From: Cynocephalus volans | Lineage: Eukaryota > Chordata > Mammalia > Dermoptera > Cynocephalidae | Direction: 5' to 3' | NCBI RefSeq assembly: GCF_027409185.1 | Contig: NC_084469.1 | Span: 99,697,835 to 99,761,834, forward strand | Length of the DNA: 64,000 nucleotides | Part shown: in pieces, positions 59,241 to 64,000 of the stretch | How the letters are laid out: each line of letters begins with the position of its first letter | Position numbering within the stretch: the stretch's first letter is position 1 | Program-made: the position numbers and the translations under genes | The notes under the pieces: model-generated | Told to the model about the DNA's origin: nothing | Seen by the model: only the letters and a program-made list of their open reading frames with translations | Database searches by the model: none

Positions 59241-60639
59241 CAGAGCTCACAGCAGGGGTAGTGAGAGAGGAAGGGAGATCTCATATACAAGGCTGGCTGG
59301 AGACCTTTAATCTGTAGTGCTGGCCCAGGACAGGGAAGGACTTGTGTTTCTGGGGACTCAGGGGGATGGGAACCATGCCACCAGAGAATTTTAAGACAAT
59401 ATGATGAGTCCGGGAAGTACAGGGACTATGAGGAGCACTGGAGACACCTGACTGAGACTGGAGGACCATGGCAGGCTTCCTGGAGGAGGTGATGCCTGGA
59501 GAACCAGTCAGAATTTTTCCAGAGGATGTGGGTAGATGAAAGCATGTTCCCAACATGGTATCAGTACATGCAAAGATGAGAGAGTGAGGAAACAGGACTC
59601 TTTGGAGAAGCTGAGACTAATTTGGGGGCAATAATCTGGGGCTGGGGTATTGGCTGAGGCTGATCACATGAGAACCGAATAGCAGGTACAGGGGTATGGA
59701 CTAACGTGGGAAGAAAGTGAAAATCACAGGATTCAGCTCTAACACCAGGACCGAGCTGTAGTTTCCATTCTCTGCAGAGATGAGGGGATCACTATAACCA
59801 GGGAACCCAGCTCCATGCAAAGGGCATGTTATGCTTTGGTTGTTGTTGTTAATTTGGGGTTTGCCTTTTTATTATGAAAAAGTTAAACATGAAAAGTTAT
59901 GCCGAAAAAATAAAGAAAACTTCATGCCTTCTACTCAGCTTAATTAAGTTTTAACACCTTCACGTGTTTCAGATCCTCTTAAAATTAATGAATCATAGCA
60001 AAGAGAAGTCCCAGGAAGCCATATCTGATCCTGTTCTTCCCTTTCCTTTTCCAAGGCAACTACCCTCCCAAACTTGGTGTTCATCATATTTAAAAATATT
60101 TAGATTATGCATATACCCATAGACAATATGTTAGGTTGTTTTGCATATCTGGAAGTTTTATAAAAACGTTACCATGTGGGCTATATTCTTCAGCAACTTG
60201 TTTTTGTCCTCTGCACATTATAATAAGATATATCTATTCAACACTCATTGTTCCTTTAAAAGAAGATAAACATAAAAACAAAATACTTTAATAAGAAAGA
60301 ACAGGATAAGCTGCCTTAATTTGATAAGGGACAATTTCCAGGAGCCTACAGTAATGTCTTATTTAATAGTGAAATATGAAAACCATTTTTGTTAAAGTTG
60401 GTAAAAAAATTAAGATGTCCACTGTGTAGTGGGTTGAATTGTGTTCCTCAAAATGATATGTTGAAGCCCTAACCTCTGGTACCTGTCAGTGTGACCTCAT
60501 CTGGAAATAGAATTTTTGCAGATATAAGTTATGATGAAGTCATTAGAGTTGTCTCTAATCCAATATAACTATGTCCTTATAAGAAGACAAGAGACACTGA
60601 GGGAGACAAAGTGAAAGGGCATGAGGGGAGGAAGTCATG

Positions 60640-63224
60640 TGCTATGGGTTGAACGTGTCCCCAAAAGTTTGTTTTGAATACTTGATCCTCACTGTGACAG
60701 TATTAAGAGGGTGGGAAATCTGATTATGGTATTTGAAAGGTGGGTCCTTTGAGAGGTGATTGGATCATGAAGACTATGACCTCGTGAATGGGTCAATTCA
60801 TTCATAAAGTAATGAATTAAAGGTTTAATGGGTTATTATGGGCCTAGACTGTTGGCTTTATAAGGAGAGCACATGAAAGAGCTCTTACCATTTTCACCAT
60901 GTGACACTCTGCATTGCTGTAGAGAGTTGCCACCAAGAATGCACTCACCAGATGTGTTCAATGGACCTTGGACTTCCAAGACTCTAAAATTGCAATAAAT
61001 AAATTTAATTTATTTATAAATTTGCCAATTTGGGTTATTCTGTTATAAGCAACAGAAAATGGACTAATACAGAAAACTGGTACCAAGAGTGGGGTGTTGC
61101 TAATAACAAATACCTGAAAATGTGGAAGAAGCTTTGGAACTGGGGAATGGGCAGAGGCTGGAAGAATTTGGAGAAGCAGACTAAAATAAACCAAAATTGC
61201 TGTGAATGGAGAATTAAGGGTGATTCTGGTGAGAGCTCAGAAGAAGACAAGAAGACCAGGGAAAGTTTAGAACTTCTTAGAGATTTGTTAAGTGGTGGGG
61301 ACCACAATACTGATAGAAATATGGACAGTAAAGGCTATTCTGAGGATGTCTCAGATAGGAATGAGGAAGAGCTTATTGGAAAGTGGAGCAAAAAAAGAAA
61401 AAAAAAAGAACTTAGATGCATTATATCCATGTCCGAGGGTTTTATGGAATGTGGAACTTAAAAGTGATGAAAGAGGGCATTTGGTGGAAGAAATGTCTAA
61501 GTAGGAAAACATTCAGGAAGCTGCGTGGATACTTCTAACAGCCTGCTCTGAATTATAGCAACCAAGGTATGATGTAAAGGTAGAAATTATAATGAAAAGG
61601 AAAGCAGAACACTAAAAAAATTGGAACACTCTCAGCCTGGCCACTTAGAGTGAAAAAGCGTGTTTGGGAGAAAAAACCAAGAATGGAGCCAGCAACTACC
61701 TGCTAAGATTAGTTCAGAGGGAAGGGGTCATGGAGAGAATTGAGGAAAGACTTTGATGGCATTTCAGAGATCTTCAAGGCTGCCCCTCCCATCACAGGCC
61801 CTGAGGTTTTAGGGAACAGGTCCAAGACATCCTCCACAGGCTTGCTGCTGAGAGCTACGCTGGATGCCACTCCCAGCACCCCAGTTTCAGCCATGGCTAA
61901 TTGCCCCCAGGTGCTGCTGGGCCCTCTGCTTTAGAAAATACAAGCTGGGAACCTTGGTGACATCCAAGTTGTGTTAAGTCTGCAGGCTCACAGAAGGCAA
62001 GAGCTGTGGAGGGATGGTAGCCTTCACCCAGATTTCAAAGAATGTAAGGAAAAGCCCAGGGTCCAGGAAGAGATTTGTCACAGGAGCAGAGTCACCACAG
62101 AGAGTCTCCACTAGAGCAATGTCAAGCAGAAATGTAGGGTTGGAGTTACAGCAGATAATGCCTATCAAGGCCATGGCTAGTGGAGTCACAGGAGCAGGAC
62201 TGCCACGGAGACCCCAGAATTGTGGAGCTACCAGCATACAACACCAGCCTGGGAGAGCCAAAGTGTGGTAAGCCCAGGAAAGACACAGGGGCAGGGCTGC
62301 TTGAGACTTGGGGGCCAAATCCCCAGTCAAAACAACGTGCAGAAAATGCCAGACATGGAGTCAGGGGAGATTATTCTCCAGCTTCAAAATCACCACCTGC
62401 CCTGCTGGGTTTCTGACTTGATTTGGGCCGGTTATTCATTTCTTCTTTTCTGTTGCTCCCTTTTAGAATGGGAATAAGAATATGTACCCTATTCTTGTCC
62501 AACCATTGTATCTTGGAAGTAGATAACTTGTTTTGATTTCCCAGATGAAACTTGGGAATTTCAAGTTGGTGATGGGATGAGTTAAGACTTGGGGGGCCAG
62601 GGGGATGGAATGAATGTATTTATATATGAGAAGAACATACATTTGGGGGGCAGGCTTGGAATGCTATGGGTTAAATATGTCTCCTAAAAGCTCATATTTT
62701 GGAAAGTTGATTCTCACTGCAACAGCATTAAGAGGGTGGGGAATCCCATTGTGGTATTTTGACTTGGTGTTGTCAGCACCACGCTCACCCAGTGAGCAAA
62801 CCGGCCATCCGTATATGGGATCCGAACCCGCGGCCTTGGTGTTATGAGCACCGCACTCTCCCGAGTGAGCCACAGGCCGGCCCCCCATTGTGGTATTTTG
62901 AAAGGTGGGGCCTTTGAGAGGTGATTGGATCATGAGGACTATGCTCTTGGGAAAGGATTAAGTGATGGGTTAATCGTTTAATGTGTTATTATGAGGTAGA
63001 CTGGTAGCTTTAAAAGGAGAGCACATGAAAGCTCTCTTGCCATTCTCACCATGTGACACTGTGTCACTGTAGACAGTCACCACCGAGAAGAAGGCCCTCA
63101 CCATATGTATTCTCTGGACCTTGGACTTCCCACCATCCAAATCTGTAAGAAATAAACTTTATTTCTTTTTAAATTAACCAGTTTAAGGTATTCTGTGATA
63201 AGCAACAGGAAACAAACAAATACA
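60640..63224 (+). mobile_element. Complete ERVL-MaLR retrotransposon (MST/THE1-like), two LTRs and internal region
   Basis: The 5' LTR starts TGCTATGGG at 60640 and ends near 61073 (GGACTAATACA). A non-coding internal part follows (GGTACCAAGAGTGGGGTG, then MaLR-typical AAATGTGGAAGAAGC). The 3' LTR runs from about 62667 to 63224 (TACA). Target duplications TCATG (60635-60639) and CCATG (63225-63229) differ by one base; the empty site in duplication copy 1 reads GCCATGTGAC. The 3' LTR carries its own SINE. MaLRs are non-autonomous; no protein gene is present. Confidence 0.92.
62762..62883 (-). mobile_element. Dimeric tRNA-derived SINE inside the MaLR 3' LTR
   Basis: Flanked by a perfect 17-bp duplication starting CCCATTGTGGTATTTTG (62745-62761 and 62884-62900). 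It lacks an A-rich tail and ends within the second tRNA-like unit. Confidence 0.93.
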
Positions 63225-63536
63225 CCATGTGACAACAGATGTGGAGGTTGGAGTGGTGTGTCTACCAGCCAAGGCATGGCAAGGATAGTGACAACCACCA
63301 GAAACTAGGAAGGGATAAGGAAGGATTCTACCCTACGGTTTCAAAGGAAACATGGTCCTGCTGACACCCCAATTTCAAACTTCTGGCCTCCAGTTCTGTG
63401 AGACAATGAATTTCTGTTGTTTGGAGCCACCCTCTTGGTGGTATTTTGTTAAAGCAGCCCTTGCAAATGGATACTGGTTTGATAAGGGTCAATTTCCATG
63501 ACCCTACAGAAATGTCTCACTTAATAGTTAAATATT

Positions 63537-63606
63537 TATAACATCAAGGTAAAGGGTTCAGATTCCCATATTGGCCAGCTACCAAAAAAGAAAAAGAAAA
63601 GAAAAA
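63537..63606 (+). mobile_element. 5'-truncated tRNA-Ile-derived SINE
   Basis: ACATCAAGGTAAAGGGTTCA ... ATTGGCCAGCTACC then A-rich tail, flanked by AGTTAAAT. Interrupts duplication copy 2 only. Confidence 0.85.
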
Positions 63607-63644
63607 GTTAAATAAGAGAATCATATTTGTTACATAAAGAACAA

Positions 63645-64000
63645 CAAAAAATGGAGATGGCAGAATAGAGGTTCCCAGTGTCACTCTCTCCCACAAATCA
63701 ACCAATTTACAACTATTAAAAAGCAATGAAAGTCAAGCTGGGGCTGCTAGAGCTCAGTGGAAGAGGAGGAGAGACCTATGGAGTGCATGAAGGTGGGAGA
63801 TGCCACACTGAGAGAAAGAACCTCTCCGACTGTTTCGAGCCCAGGCCACTCAAAGGCTGGAGCTGCTGAGCACACAGAGCAAGAGCTGGCAAAAGCTGCA
63901 GCTGTGTGCTTTGAATGGAGTTGCTTGGAGGCAGCAGGGGAGAAGAGGGCCTTGGTGGCCCACAGGACAGCAAGACTACTAATAGGGTTCCCATGGACCC
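63645..64000 (+). mobile_element. LINE-1 5' UTR start, running off the window
   Basis: GGAGATGGCAGAATAGAGGT is the typical LINE-1 5' start (compare AAGATGGCGGAATAG). GC-rich 5'-UTR-like sequence follows to the edge. This may be a full-length element continuing beyond 64000. Confidence 0.6.

Larger units (their letters stand above)
49290..63640. repeat. Tandem segmental duplication, copy 2, expanded by later insertions
   Basis: Homologous to 35990-43700 but interrupted twice. About 4 kb of LINE-1/LTR DNA sits at 54700-58668. A complete MaLR element sits at 60640-63224 and splits an MLT1-like LTR that is uninterrupted in copy 1. A truncated SINE at about 63537-63606 is also unique to this copy. 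The insertions show that the duplication is older than the MaLR insertion. Confidence 0.88.

Noticed and set aside
1542..63606. tRNA-Ile-like sequences that a tRNA finder might call
   Set aside because: They carry A-rich tails and target-site duplications, lack proper tRNA 3' ends and occur as dispersed copies; they are SINEs.

Overview
This is nuclear DNA from a placental mammal, most likely a colugo (Dermoptera). The clue is the SINEs: about 18 copies of a tRNA-Ile-derived SINE with A and B boxes and an A-rich tail, plus dimeric and 'GGCCGAGCCCGTGGCGCAC'-type relatives. No Alu, B1/B2, horse ERE or carnivore SINE is visible. From memory this matches the CYN-SINEs of Galeopterus/Cynocephalus. 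The species call is inference.

The genes are C-type lectin receptors of the CD209/CLEC4G cluster (human 19p13.2). Two complete, apparently intact CLEC4G (LSECtin) genes lie in tandem on the minus strand: copy 1 at 37431-40218 and copy 2 at 50899-53596. Each has nine exons, canonical splice sites, 292 codons plus stop, and a poly(A) signal about 370 nt past the stop. A CD209 (DC-SIGN)-like gene on the same strand at 19374-20937 keeps its promoter, cytoplasmic, transmembrane, neck and first lectin-domain exons, but I could not find its last two lectin exons. A second CD209-like relic at 32950-33845 keeps only the first exons and a decayed last exon. A third promoter-only scrap lies near 49295-49345. 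The layout suggests repeated duplication of a [CD209-like + CLEC4G] unit.

Region by region: 1-9.3 kb is non-coding (CA-rich repeat, old LINE/MIR/SINE), possibly intron 1 of a leftward gene. 9.3-10.4 kb is a CpG-island promoter, by synteny perhaps EVI5L. 10.4-18.3 kb is mostly reversed LINE-1 with LTRs. 18.3-21.2 kb holds the CD209-like gene. 21.7-33 kb is retroelement-rich and includes a VNTR plus LINE-1-tail composite element. 33-36 kb holds the CD209-like relic and nested LTRs. About 36-43.7 kb is duplication copy 1 with CLEC4G-1. 43.7-49.3 kb is retroelements. About 49.3-63.6 kb is duplication copy 2 with CLEC4G-2, enlarged by LINE-1/LTR DNA (54.7-58.67 kb) and a complete MaLR retrotransposon (60640-63224). 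A LINE-1 5' end enters at the right edge.

The most interesting signal is the mosaic relationship of the two CLEC4G genes. Exons 2-4 and their introns are almost identical, while exon 1, exons 5-6 and the lectin-domain exons differ strongly. This is the pattern expected from gene conversion of the membrane/stalk part together with divergence of the ligand-binding part.
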